In this document: piece by piece, positions 8,013 through 16,776 of the stretch
How positions within the stretch are numbered: the stretch's first letter is position 1
How the letters are laid out: each line of letters begins with the position of its first letter
Source: Saprospiraceae bacterium
GTDB taxonomy: Bacteria; Bacteroidota; Bacteroidia; Chitinophagales; Saprospiraceae
Direction: 5' to 3'
NCBI GenBank assembly: GCA_016714445.1
Contig: JADJNF010000009.1
Coordinates: forward strand, 939,391 to 1,003,390
DNA length: 64,000 bases
Program-made: the position numbers and the translations under genes
Notes under the pieces: model-generated
Databases searched by the model: none
Seen by the model: the letters and a program-made list of their open reading frames with translations, nothing else
Told to the model about the DNA's origin: nothing

Positions 8013-9260
8013 ATGAGACGAGTTGTAATTACAGGTATAGGAGCGTTAACACCAATTGGAAACACATATGCTGAATATGTGAACGGATTAAAAAATGGAG
8101 TTAGCGGCGCCGGTCCTATTACCAGATTTGATGCTTCTTTGTTTAAGGTAAAATTTGCGTGTGAGCTTAAAAATTTTAATGTTGAGCAATTTATTCCAAA
8201 AAAAGAAGCAAGAAGACTTGACCCGTTTGCTCAATATGCACTCGTTGTAGCAGATGAAGCCATTCTTATGTCAGGACTGGAACTGGATAAAATAGATCTT
8301 GATAGAGCAGGTGTGGTTTGGGGTACTGGCATTGGTGGATTTGAAACCATAGAGCACGATATTTCAGAAGCTGCATTATGGACAGGTGAACCCAGGTATA
8401 GTCCATTTCTTATACCAAAATTAATTGGAGATATTGCGCCCGGTCATATATCTATAAAGTATGGTTTCCGTGGCATAAACTATGGAACTGTTTCAGCATG
8501 TGCATCATCAACTCATTCCATCATTGCCTCCTTTGATTATATCAGAATGGGCAGAGCTGACATTATGATTACTGGTGGTTCTGAAGCAGCCATCACAAGA
8601 GCCAGTGTAGGTGGTTTTGGATCTATGAAAGCCATGTCTGAACGAAATGACAGTCCTGAGACAGCCAGCAGACCTTTTGATAAAGACCGGGATGGATTTG
8701 TGCTGGGAGAAGGTGCAGGAGCCTTGGTATTGGAAGAACTTGAGCATGCAAAAAAGAGAGGCGCTACTATATACGCAGAAGTAGTCGGTGCTGGTATGAC
8801 GGCAGATGCATACCATATGACTGCCCCGCATCCCGAAGGTATAGGTGCAAGAAATGTAATGAAACTCGCTATACAAGATGCAGGAATACAACCTGAAGAT
8901 GTAGATTATGTAAATGTCCACGGGACGTCTACTCCTCTCGGGGATATTGCCGAAACCAAAGCTATACAATCTGTGTTTGGGGATTCAGCATATAAACTGA
9001 ATATCAGTAGTACAAAATCTATGACAGGACATTTGTTGGGTGGAGCAGGAGCTATAGAAGCTATAGCTTGTGTGGCAGCAATTAATGAAAACTTTATACC
9101 GCCTACCATTAATCATTTTACTGATGATCCGGATTTTGATCCGAAGTTGAATTTTACATTTAACCAGCCTCAGGAACGAAAAATAAATTTTGCTTTGAGC
9201 AATACATTTGGATTTGGAGGCCACAATGCATCCTTGATAGTTAAAAGATATACATCATAG
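8013..9260 (+). CDS. fabF: Beta-ketoacyl-ACP synthase II
   Basis: 415 residues, full length. The Cys-His-His triad of elongating ketosynthases is visible: Cys163 in VSACASSTHS, His303 in NVHGTSTPLGD and His340 in KSMTGHLLGGAG. The enzyme condenses malonyl-ACP with acyl-ACP in fatty acid elongation, and acpP upstream encodes its carrier. rnc starts two bases after its stop. Confidence 0.98.
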   Translation: MRRVVITGIGALTPIGNTYAEYVNGLKNGVSGAGPITRFDASLFKVKFACELKNFNVEQFIPKKEARRLDPFAQYALVVADEAILMSGLELDKIDLDRAGVVWGTGIGGFETIEHDISEAALWTGEPRYSPFLIPKLIGDIAPGHISIKYGFRGINYGTVSACASSTHSIIASFDYIRMGRADIMITGGSEAAITRASVGGFGSMKAMSERNDSPETASRPFDKDRDGFVLGEGAGALVLEELEHAKKRGATIYAEVVGAGMTADAYHMTAPHPEGIGARNVMKLAIQDAGIQPEDVDYVNVHGTSTPLGDIAETKAIQSVFGDSAYKLNISSTKSMTGHLLGGAGAIEAIACVAAINENFIPPTINHFTDDPDFDPKLNFTFNQPQERKINFALSNTFGFGGHNASLIVKRYTS

Positions 9261-9262
9261 TT

Positions 9263-9991
9263 TTGGACATACTACGTCGATTTTATAATCTCTATCTCTC
9301 GGAAGACAAAGAACTCACCATGAGACTCAAGCCTATTTTAGGCTTTACTCCAGCCAGATTAAGTCTTTTTAAGACTGCTTTTTACCATAAATCCATGACC
9401 AATGAAACGCCGGGAAAGCCAACAAATGAACGATTGGAATACCTGGGGGATGCCATATTATCTACTATCGTTGCTGAATATCTCTTCAAAAAGTATCCCA
9501 ATAAAGATGAAGGATTCCTGACGAAAATGAGGTCTAAAATTGTAAAGAGACAAACCCTGAATGAAATAGCTGATAATATGGGATTGGATGTCATCCTCTC
9601 TGAATACAGTTTGGGTAAAATGAGTTCTTCCATGCTTGGGAATGCACTGGAGGCATTGGTAGGCGCTATATATATCGAATTCGGTTATGAAAAAACAAAA
9701 AACTATGTGATCAGAAATATACTGATGAGATATCTGGATATGAATGATCTGGAAATTCGTGATGACAATCACAAATCACAGCTTCTTGAGTGGTGTCAAA
9801 AGAATGGGAAAGAAATTAATTTTACAACACTGGCTAAATTTAAGCTCGATAAACGTGATTGTTTCAAAGTAGCTGTGGTTATCGACGGACAGGAAATATC
9901 TACCGCTGAAGATTTTAATAAAAAATCTGCAGAACAAACCGCTTCCAGTAAAGCCATAGAGATATTAAATATTCAGCATTCAATCGCATAA
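9263..9991 (+). CDS. rnc: Ribonuclease III
   Basis: 242 residues. The signature NERLEYLGDAIL (55-66) holds the catalytic acidic residues, a second acidic site is in ALEALVGAIYIE, and a double-stranded RNA-binding domain covers roughly residues 165-240. The start is TTG at 9263, immediately after fabF. The next ATG is 19 codons in and would remove the RRFYNLYLSEDKE stretch, which resembles the N-terminus of Bacteroidota RNase III. The enzyme processes rRNA precursors and structured RNAs. It is translationally close to fabF and surely co-transcribed. Confidence 0.97.
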   Translation: MDILRRFYNLYLSEDKELTMRLKPILGFTPARLSLFKTAFYHKSMTNETPGKPTNERLEYLGDAILSTIVAEYLFKKYPNKDEGFLTKMRSKIVKRQTLNEIADNMGLDVILSEYSLGKMSSSMLGNALEALVGAIYIEFGYEKTKNYVIRNILMRYLDMNDLEIRDDNHKSQLLEWCQKNGKEINFTTLAKFKLDKRDCFKVAVVIDGQEISTAEDFNKKSAEQTASSKAIEILNIQHSIA

Positions 9992-9999
9992 AGTAACCT

Positions 10000-11202
10000 A
10001 TGGATTCACTTACTCAGATCATACTTGGCGCTGCTGTTGCAGAAGCTGCTTTGGGTAAAAAAGTAGGTAACAGAGCGATGGTATGGGGAGCCATTGCCGG
10101 CACTATTCCGGATTTGGATGTCATTGCCAATGGATTTATGTCTCCTGTAGATGCTCTGGCATTTCATCGGGGACCAACACATTCATTTCTATTCAGTATC
10201 ATTGTTGCTGTACTTTTGTCTTATTCTGTACATTGGATGTATAATAGATTATTCCATAAATGGTTTGGCATTATTGGCTGGGGTATTCTTTCAGCTGCAG
10301 CAGGACTGGGTATTATTTTTTCTACAGGTCCAACAATTGGAAATACCATATCCGGCATAATTATTATAGCTGGTTCAGGTTTTTTAGTTTATAAAAGATA
10401 TACCCGAAGCAGCTATACAACACCCGATGCAGGAGTATACCAATGGATGTGGATGTTTTTTCTGGCCTTGATAACACACCCTATTCTGGATTGTTTTACC
10501 ACCTATGGGACACAGTTTTTACTTCCATTTTCAAGCGAACGTATAGCATTCAATAATATTGCAGTAGCCGACCCATTATATACGGTACCTTTTCTTTTAT
10601 GTCTATTGACAGCCATGTTTTATAAAAAGACAAACCCAATGCGGGCCGTCTGGAATAACAGAGGGTTGATCATCAGTTCTTTGTATATGATCTTTACCAT
10701 TTTTAACAAAACCAGAGTAAATACAATTTTTGAAAATTCTCTAAGCAAAGAACAAATTACAGCTTCCAGATATATGACTACACCTACTATACTTAATAAT
10801 GTCCTTTGGAGTGGTATAGCAGAGACAGACAGTGCATACTACTATGGTATGTATTCATTTTTTGATAAAGACAAAATATTTAAACTACACAGAATTGATA
10901 AAAATCGTTTAGAATTTCAATCCGGGTTGGAAAATGACCCTACCCTCAAAACGCTAAGATGGTTTAGCGATGATTATTTTGTATTAAAAAGAAAAAATAC
11001 TGATACTATAGAATATTTTGACCTTAGATTTGGAACATTCAGGATGAAAGCTTCGGATCCTGATGAGTTTGTGTTCAAATTTAACATAAGTGAAGAGCCT
11101 ACAGGAACTTATAATCTTATAGACCAGGGAGCCAGACCCCGAGATGCAAATTTTTCAGAAGCATTTTCCGCGCTTTGGGACAGAATGATGGGAAGAATCT
11201 GA
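10000..11202 (+). CDS. YdjM-like metal-dependent membrane hydrolase
   Basis: 400 residues, 8 bases after rnc. The N-terminus has the family metal-binding pattern: PDLD (D38, D40) and HRGPTHS (H56, H61). A later ITHPILDCFTTYG repeats the His/Asp theme. Several hydrophobic segments (around 60-85, 90-130, 150-170, 190-210) indicate an inner-membrane protein. A soluble C-terminal part follows from about residue 240. The family (DUF457/YdjM) is annotated as metal-dependent hydrolase, with no proven substrate. It probably ends the fabF-rnc transcript. Confidence 0.88.
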   Translation: MDSLTQIILGAAVAEAALGKKVGNRAMVWGAIAGTIPDLDVIANGFMSPVDALAFHRGPTHSFLFSIIVAVLLSYSVHWMYNRLFHKWFGIIGWGILSAAAGLGIIFSTGPTIGNTISGIIIIAGSGFLVYKRYTRSSYTTPDAGVYQWMWMFFLALITHPILDCFTTYGTQFLLPFSSERIAFNNIAVADPLYTVPFLLCLLTAMFYKKTNPMRAVWNNRGLIISSLYMIFTIFNKTRVNTIFENSLSKEQITASRYMTTPTILNNVLWSGIAETDSAYYYGMYSFFDKDKIFKLHRIDKNRLEFQSGLENDPTLKTLRWFSDDYFVLKRKNTDTIEYFDLRFGTFRMKASDPDEFVFKFNISEEPTGTYNLIDQGARPRDANFSEAFSALWDRMMGRI

Positions 11203-11301
11203 TATTTCCGGTATTAAAATATTTGGTCAGACTGACAATTTATTTACCTTTATGAGTATATAGTTTTGTCAATAGTTTTACCAAAAGTATTTTAAATAAT
11301 A

Positions 11302-11949
11302 GTGAGATTCCTGTCTTTAATAGTATTTTCTTTTTTTGCATTTCAAACTGAATCCAATGCTCAGAAAGTATTACAGGATTTTACATCAAATGATGTCCAG
11401 GAATACCTTTTGCCGGAAGAAAATAAGGTAGTATTTAATCAGAATATTGAGTTAAAATGGCATGGTAACCTACTTTCCAAATCCTACAATCTCCAGGTAG
11501 CCACGGATAAAAATTTTGAGCAAAAGATATTGGATACATTTACTGAAAAGCAATTTTGTGTAATCAAAAAACTTGCCCGACACAAAAATTATTTCTGGCG
11601 CATTGTCCATGATTTTAAGAATATAAACAATAACTACAAAAATACAGAATACAGCTTTTTTAAAACCACTTCTATCCATATGGATGAGTCCCGAAAAAAT
11701 ACGGATGTGTCTCTTATTCCATCCTGGATAGACAATAAAGAATTAATTTATATTGATAATCCCGAAAAACTTGAATACGCGGTAACGGTGATCAGCCTGG
11801 AAGAAAAGTGCAAAAAATTTTCAAGAAAAACGAACACTGAAAAACAAAGTATTCTAACACAAGATTGGCCCAGGGGAAGATATATTGTTGATCTAAAAAT
11901 AGGTGATAGGTCAAATCAAGTCACAGAAATAACACTTACCCAAAATTAG
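11302..11949 (+). CDS. Secreted protein with a fibronectin III-like domain
   Basis: 215 residues from a GTG codon, which gives a signal peptide MRFLSLIVFSFFAFQTESNA; no ATG lies in a suitable place. Residues 45-105 (ELKWHGNLLSKSYNLQVATD ... NYFWRIVHDF) have the pattern of an FnIII-like beta-sandwich seen in extracellular Bacteroidota proteins. I do not recognise the rest. It is 4 bases upstream of the YkgJ-family gene and so probably in an operon with it. Confidence 0.7.
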   Translation: MRFLSLIVFSFFAFQTESNAQKVLQDFTSNDVQEYLLPEENKVVFNQNIELKWHGNLLSKSYNLQVATDKNFEQKILDTFTEKQFCVIKKLARHKNYFWRIVHDFKNINNNYKNTEYSFFKTTSIHMDESRKNTDVSLIPSWIDNKELIYIDNPEKLEYAVTVISLEEKCKKFSRKTNTEKQSILTQDWPRGRYIVDLKIGDRSNQVTEITLTQN

Positions 11950-11953
11950 TGAT

Positions 11954-12451
11954 ATGAAAACCAATCTTATATCTCTGCTTGATAACGCAAAACTAAATAA
12001 AAAGGAAAATGACCTTTATTTGCGTGGTTTGAGAAATCATAAGGAAGAACATATATTTACTGAGATCAAAAAAATACATCAGGAGGTATTTACTAAAATC
12101 GATTGTATAGAATGTGCAAATTGCTGTAAAACCATTCCGGCTTTGGTCACCAACTCAGATATAAAAAGGATAGCCTCTGTGCTGAATATCTCAGCAAAAC
12201 AATTTTTAAGGAAATATGTGCTTGAGGACATCAATGGGGAAATGACCCTTAACGTAGTGCCATGCAGATTTCTTAATGAAGATAACACCTGCTCCATATA
12301 TGAAGTCAGACCTGAAGCATGCAGAAGGTTTCCTCATACAGACGAAAAAGAATATCCTCGCCGTACATCATTAAATCTGGCCAATACTCTGGTTTGCCCG
12401 GCAGCAGTACAGGTATTGCAACAGCTAAAAAATGTAATTCCATTGGTATGA
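11954..12451 (+). CDS. YkgJ-family cysteine cluster protein
   Basis: 165 residues. The cysteine pattern CxxCxxCC (CIECANCC), then CRFL...CSIYEVRPEACRRFP and a later C in VCPAAV, matches the zinc- or iron-binding CxxCxxCC family (UPF0153/YkgJ). The function is unknown; a metal-cluster role is inferred. Its stop overlaps the ATG of the next gene (ATGA), so translation of the two is coupled. Confidence 0.88.
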   Translation: MKTNLISLLDNAKLNKKENDLYLRGLRNHKEEHIFTEIKKIHQEVFTKIDCIECANCCKTIPALVTNSDIKRIASVLNISAKQFLRKYVLEDINGEMTLNVVPCRFLNEDNTCSIYEVRPEACRRFPHTDEKEYPRRTSLNLANTLVCPAAVQVLQQLKNVIPLV

Positions 12452-13038
12452 TTTATGAGTTTAACGGATATATTCCCGTAGTGGATGAATCAGCTTTTGT
12501 CCACCCTCAAGCTACAGTCACGGGGAATGTGATCATAGGAAAAAATGTATATATCGGACCGGGCGCAGCCATAAGAGGAGATTGGGGAGCTATCATTATC
12601 CATGATGGGTGCAATGTTCAGGAGAACTGTACAATACATATGTTTCCGGGAAAAACCGTTATCTTGTATGAATCTGCACATATTGGCCACGGTGCGATTA
12701 TACACGGTGCTACCATCGGTCGAAATGTTTTGGTAGGCATGAATAGTGTAATTATGGACGAAGCCGAAATTGGCGATGAATGTGTCATAGGTGCACTTAC
12801 TTTTGTCAAAGCAGGTGAATCATTCCCAGCCAGAAGTCTGATAGTCGGCAATCCTGCAAGGATCATAAAAGAAGTCAGCGACGAAATGATAGCTTGGAAA
12901 ACGGAAGGAACAGCGCTATATCAGCAACTGCCGAAAGATTGTCAAGAGACACTAAAGCTATGTCAGCCACTTCGAAGTATTCCGTCTGACCGACCCAGAC
13001 AGCAGGAAATGTATCGTTTTTTTGGAAAACGGCAATAA
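12448..13038 (+). CDS. PaaY-like left-handed beta-helix (hexapeptide) protein, gamma-carbonic anhydrase family
   Basis: 196 residues from the ATG in the ATGA overlap. Hexapeptide repeats (VTGNVIIGKNVYIGPGAAIRGDW...) run through residues 20-140. His residues in ENCTIHMF and ESAHIGHGAIIHG are the metal ligands of gamma-class carbonic anhydrases. The sequence is close to E. coli PaaY over its whole length, including LIVGNPARIIKE and the tail PLR.I. PaaY is a thioesterase in phenylacetate degradation, but no other paa gene is present here, so the substrate is open and I give no symbol. Confidence 0.88.
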   Translation: MIYEFNGYIPVVDESAFVHPQATVTGNVIIGKNVYIGPGAAIRGDWGAIIIHDGCNVQENCTIHMFPGKTVILYESAHIGHGAIIHGATIGRNVLVGMNSVIMDEAEIGDECVIGALTFVKAGESFPARSLIVGNPARIIKEVSDEMIAWKTEGTALYQQLPKDCQETLKLCQPLRSIPSDRPRQQEMYRFFGKRQ

Positions 13039-13232
13039 AACCTGAGTAGTTCAAGTTTGGATATCAAAGTTTTGACCGTGGTTTGAGATAAAAAATGATG
13101 ACAAAATCTTGATAAATATGTCGATAAAACAACCTTTTACATTTCATTTACATCCTTTTACATGTAAATGTCCATATCAAATCTTACTGAACCTATCTTT
13201 GTACCATTGTTACACCCTTTAATTTTAAAGAT

Positions 13233-14258
13233 ATGTTTTATCAAATTTTTATTTTCCTGGCTATTTTTAATTCAGCTTTTAATCTACATCCAAATCCGGA
13301 AAAAACGCTCCCAAAAACGAACAATATCATTTTTAAAACATCAGATGGAGGCACTACCTGGGATGATGTCAGTGCCGGTTTACCTCAAAAATTTGATGCC
13401 TGGTCTATATTTGCCAGTAAAGATGAAGTATTATTGGGGTATGAAAAAGGTATTTTTAGTGCCAGCACTTTTTCATCGACTCTTCAGTGGCAAAAAGAAA
13501 TATATCTTAAGGAAAGCGTTAGTGTTATAATTCCCGGTCAGTCAGGACCATATGCAGGGAGCTATAATGAAAGATTTTTTCAAAAAATGTCAGGTACTGG
13601 TGTATGGATACCTGTATATACTTCACTTCACGGAAAAACTGTCAGGACTATTTTTGAAGCCAAAAACGGACATGTATTTGTGGGTTGTGAAAATGGGATA
13701 TTGAAATCAACAGATAAAGGCAAAACATGGCAAATGGTATTTGAAGATGGTATGGTAACGAGTTTTCTTGAGAAAGATAATGTGTTGCTTGCCGGGAGTT
13801 CAAAAGGTATTATCAGATCAATCGATGATGGTAAATTATGGGTGCCAGTGCTTACAGAAGACGGACCGACCTACAGCATAAAAATAATTGATGACCAGTT
13901 GATTGCGATCTCATTTGGAACACGTTCACAAAAAGATATTGACGAAAATACGAATACTGAATCAAATACAATTCGTCGATCAGATGATAAAGGCAAGACC
14001 TGGAAAACAACATATAAAAATCTTTCCCCATTCCATTATATGTACAAAATGGAAGACAAACAATCTCCAATTCGGATAATAAATGATATTGAAGCAACAG
14101 ATAAATACATTTTTTGCAGTATTGAAAAAGGCGTATTCCGATCTGATGACCATGGTAAAAGCTGGGAACTTGTACTTCCATGTGCAGAAAATACTTTATT
14201 TGATCTGGCTGTTTCTGGTAATGTGGTCTATGCTGTAAAAGTATTTAGAGGATGTTGA
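13233..14258 (+). CDS. Secreted Asp-box/BNR-repeat beta-propeller protein
   Basis: 341 residues with a signal peptide (MFYQIFIFLAIFNSAF). At least four Asp-box repeats of type S-x-D-x-G-x-T-W are visible: FKTSDGGTTW, LKSTDKGKTW, RRSDDKGKTW and FRSDDHGKSW, plus a weaker RSIDDGKLW. Such repeats form sialidase or Vps10-type propellers, in the periplasm or on the surface, that bind ligands or proteins. The ToxR-like regulator starts 23 bases downstream, so this could be its periplasmic partner; that is inference from position alone. Confidence 0.8.
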   Translation: MFYQIFIFLAIFNSAFNLHPNPEKTLPKTNNIIFKTSDGGTTWDDVSAGLPQKFDAWSIFASKDEVLLGYEKGIFSASTFSSTLQWQKEIYLKESVSVIIPGQSGPYAGSYNERFFQKMSGTGVWIPVYTSLHGKTVRTIFEAKNGHVFVGCENGILKSTDKGKTWQMVFEDGMVTSFLEKDNVLLAGSSKGIIRSIDDGKLWVPVLTEDGPTYSIKIIDDQLIAISFGTRSQKDIDENTNTESNTIRRSDDKGKTWKTTYKNLSPFHYMYKMEDKQSPIRIINDIEATDKYIFCSIEKGVFRSDDHGKSWELVLPCAENTLFDLAVSGNVVYAVKVFRGC

Positions 14259-14281
14259 TAAAAAGATGCTATTTTTGCTGA

Positions 14282-15169
14282 ATGTTATTTAATCTATTGC
14301 ATATTAATCATAAGCTTACGATTCCTGTCATGTGCATGTTAATGTCATTAACACTATTGTCAGGGACAATAAAAGCAACTGAATCCCTTCCTTCAGAAAA
14401 AATAAATCTTGCTTTGCGCCGGACAGCTGATGGTTTGCTGCGGCTGGCAGGAGATAGTACGAGTCGGATTCCAGCTATAGTACAGACCGGAGCCGAAACC
14501 TGGGAAGTAAGGATCGAACAGTCATTCAGCTATGACCAACTTCCGATATTGCTACAGGAGTCTTTTGACCTTCATGGAATCCGACAACCTTATGATGTCA
14601 CTGTCAAAACATGCGATGATGGTACGATTGATTTGGGATACAATTATCTGGATTTCAAAAACAACAATACGGTAGCATGCCGCGGTAGAGATATGCCCTT
14701 GGGATGTCATTATATTGAAGTTACTTTTATAATCAGTAGTCTGGAAAGTAAACTTTGGGCTCAGAATGGATGGATCATTTTAATCATTTTTGGAGGATTA
14801 GCAGGGTTTTATTTTCTCAGAAAGAAGAAAACACCACCGGAGTCTCCATCCAATGATGAATCAGACTGGATTGAATTTGGAAACTCACGTTTAGATGTAT
14901 CCAATCAAATTCTTTTATGCGGTGGACATCGCCAGACACTGACTTTCAGAGAAGCGAAATTGCTAAAACTATTTGCTACCCACTGCGGTCAATTGCTGGA
15001 AAGGGATTTTATTATTCAGCAAGTTTGGGCGGATGAAGGTGTGTTGGTAGGTAGAAGTGTAGACGTCTTTGTATCGAGATTGCGCAAAAAAATATCGAAT
15101 GATCCTTCTGTGGGACTTTCAGTAGTTCACGGAGTCGGATATCGTTTGGAAGAACTGAAGCTGGTATAA
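14282..15169 (+). CDS. Membrane-anchored transcriptional regulator, ToxR-like with reversed domain order
   Basis: 295 residues. An N-terminal hydrophobic signal or anchor (about 8-30) is followed by a putative periplasmic domain (30-155), a transmembrane segment (GWIILIIFGGLAGFYFL, about 160-178) and a cytoplasmic winged helix of the OmpR/PhoB type. The winged helix runs from LTFREAKLLKLF, through the recognition helix GRSVDVFVSRLRKKI, to the wing GVGYRLE. In ToxR the DNA-binding domain is N-terminal; here it is C-terminal and the sensor precedes it. This is a one-component system that could couple a periplasmic signal directly to transcription. The sensor domain is not recognised; it has two possible disulfide cysteines (TVKTCDDG, TVACRGRD) and one more nearby (PLGCHY). 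Confidence 0.85.
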   Translation: MLFNLLHINHKLTIPVMCMLMSLTLLSGTIKATESLPSEKINLALRRTADGLLRLAGDSTSRIPAIVQTGAETWEVRIEQSFSYDQLPILLQESFDLHGIRQPYDVTVKTCDDGTIDLGYNYLDFKNNNTVACRGRDMPLGCHYIEVTFIISSLESKLWAQNGWIILIIFGGLAGFYFLRKKKTPPESPSNDESDWIEFGNSRLDVSNQILLCGGHRQTLTFREAKLLKLFATHCGQLLERDFIIQQVWADEGVLVGRSVDVFVSRLRKKISNDPSVGLSVVHGVGYRLEELKLV

Positions 15170-15228
15170 AAAGTATTGCTTTCTATTCGTGCATGTAGCA
15201 GATGTTTAATTTATCTGCAAGACTCTCA

Positions 15229-15298
15229 GGTTCACAAAAAAAATGTTTAACTATTCTTTAGAATTTGTGACCCTTAGTGTTTTTGTGCTTTTGCAGAA
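15229..15298. repeat. Dispersed intergenic CACAAA-type element, copy 1
   Basis: It starts GGTTCACAAAAA and ends TTTGTGACCCTTAGTGTTTTTGTGCTTTTG, imperfectly complementary ends in the gap between two convergent genes. It resembles the element at 23384-23484. Its ends could pair as a hairpin. Confidence 0.45.
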
Positions 15299-15347
15299 AA
15301 AATGTACTCCTCGGGACTGAATCATCCTTTCTTTTTTTGAAATATGA

Positions 15348-16256
15348 CTATTTGCTCAAAATAGCCAATATTTCTTTCCTGATAGTCGGGGAGCCATAAT
15401 AGTAACGATGGAATGTCAGCTTGCCGGCAAAACTTTCATCATCCTTTATATCTGTTGCATTTCGCACCACTAATATAGAATCCAAAGTCTCAGGCAATGG
15501 CAAATCGGGGCCCACAATACCCAATCGCTGATGAGACTTCAGTGCATTGGCCATTTGAAGTGTTCTGTCAGACAGATTATGATAGATATATACTTTTCCT
15601 ACAGATTTTTCTAAACCTGAAAATCCACTACAGAAAATATTGCTCTCCAGGTCAGCTGCAAACATGATTGAATTGTTGATGTATACATCGGGCCTCTTTT
15701 TCACCCAATTTTCAAATATACCTTCCCATACTCTATTTCCCATGGAGTGGGTGATAAAAGTAACCGGCGCTTCAGGATGTATAGCTTTCAAATAGGTATA
15801 TATTGAATCCAGTTGATTTACAAAATTTTTCCCTTTTTCATAGGCATTTTTAACTGCTGTATCATAAGGCAAAACAGATTTCCATTGCAGGGATACCGCC
15901 ATTCCATAGTGATGTTCTTTCTGATTAAAAATATCATTTTGAATGACATATCCGCTCTGTTGTACAAAGTATTTGTTGTCCCCCTGATAACCATGAATAT
16001 ATACGATGAGTCCATTTTTTGCTGGCAAAAGTTGATCTATACTTTTTTTGATGTCCTGCATCCAAAGCGAATCGGCCATTTTTGATTGAGATTTAACCAG
16101 TTTTTTGTCTTCTATAGACATTTTTCCAAACTCATACTTCTTTTCTTCAGGATTATTGCCTGCATCATACATGTAATAATGCTGAAAACCGGTCTGAGAT
16201 GCCATAATAATATAGAGATGCAAAAAAATAAAAGTCAGAGAAATATAAGATTTCAT
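15348..16256 (-). CDS. Alpha/beta-hydrolase (DUF900-like), probably exported
   Basis: 302 residues. The N-terminus (MKSYISLTFIFLHLYIIMASQ) is a signal peptide. GLIVYIHGYQGD is the oxyanion-hole strand and FITHSMGNRV is the nucleophile elbow, with Ser in HSMG. SDRTLQMANAL follows an acidic-residue strand as in DUF900 hydrolases. Likely an esterase or lipase-type enzyme with unknown substrate. It overlaps the upstream DUF1801 gene by ATGA. Confidence 0.82.
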   Translation of the reverse strand: MKSYISLTFIFLHLYIIMASQTGFQHYYMYDAGNNPEEKKYEFGKMSIEDKKLVKSQSKMADSLWMQDIKKSIDQLLPAKNGLIVYIHGYQGDNKYFVQQSGYVIQNDIFNQKEHHYGMAVSLQWKSVLPYDTAVKNAYEKGKNFVNQLDSIYTYLKAIHPEAPVTFITHSMGNRVWEGIFENWVKKRPDVYINNSIMFAADLESNIFCSGFSGLEKSVGKVYIYHNLSDRTLQMANALKSHQRLGIVGPDLPLPETLDSILVVRNATDIKDDESFAGKLTFHRYYYGSPTIRKEILAILSK

Positions 16257-16714
16257 TTAGATCTGAACGCTTTTTCATATAATGAAATCCAGTCAACAGG
16301 TGTCATTTTTGCTGCCAGTTCTCCGATAAGATCGGAAGGTATTTTATCCGGATTTTTATAACGAATACAACTTTTACCCATGTCTAATTTGCCGGAAACT
16401 CTTCTTTGGTGTTCTTCTGAAAACCAATTCAATAGACCCTGATCTGCATATATACCCATATGATAAACAGCAACAAAGTTCTTTTGAGCTGCTATACTGA
16501 TAAAAGGAAGTGGCAGTTTTGGATCACAATGGTATCCGGCAGGATATAAGCTATGAGGCACATAAAAAGTAATCATGTTGTACAAAATACCTTCTTCAAA
16601 ACCACCTGGTATATTATTTCTGATCATATTTCTCAGCTTGATGACAGCAGCTTGTTTTTGAGTGTCTTCTATCTTTTCAATATAATCGTCTGGACTATTG
16701 GCTTGTATGGTCAT
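16253..16714 (-). CDS. DUF1801 domain protein
   Basis: 153 residues. The motifs LRNMIRNNIPGGFEEGILYNMITFYVP and the aromatic SIAAQKNFVAVYHMGI fit the DUF1801 (YdhG-like) fold of small cytoplasmic proteins with no proven function. Its stop codon overlaps the ATG of the hydrolase gene, so the two are co-translated. The proteins are not otherwise linked by any known pathway. Confidence 0.85.
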   Translation of the reverse strand: MTIQANSPDDYIEKIEDTQKQAAVIKLRNMIRNNIPGGFEEGILYNMITFYVPHSLYPAGYHCDPKLPLPFISIAAQKNFVAVYHMGIYADQGLLNWFSEEHQRRVSGKLDMGKSCIRYKNPDKIPSDLIGELAAKMTPVDWISLYEKAFRSK

Positions 16715-16776
16715 GGTATTGGATATGATTTATTTATAAAATATTACACAAAATAATTTCAATGGCTTGATCTACC

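Noticed and set aside
8508..8969. Minus-strand 153-residue open frame
   Set aside because: Shadow of fabF; cysteine- and serine-rich with no protein pattern.
13168..13530. Plus-strand 120-residue frame
   Set aside because: Overlaps the propeller gene in another frame; the Asp-box frame is clearly the coding one.
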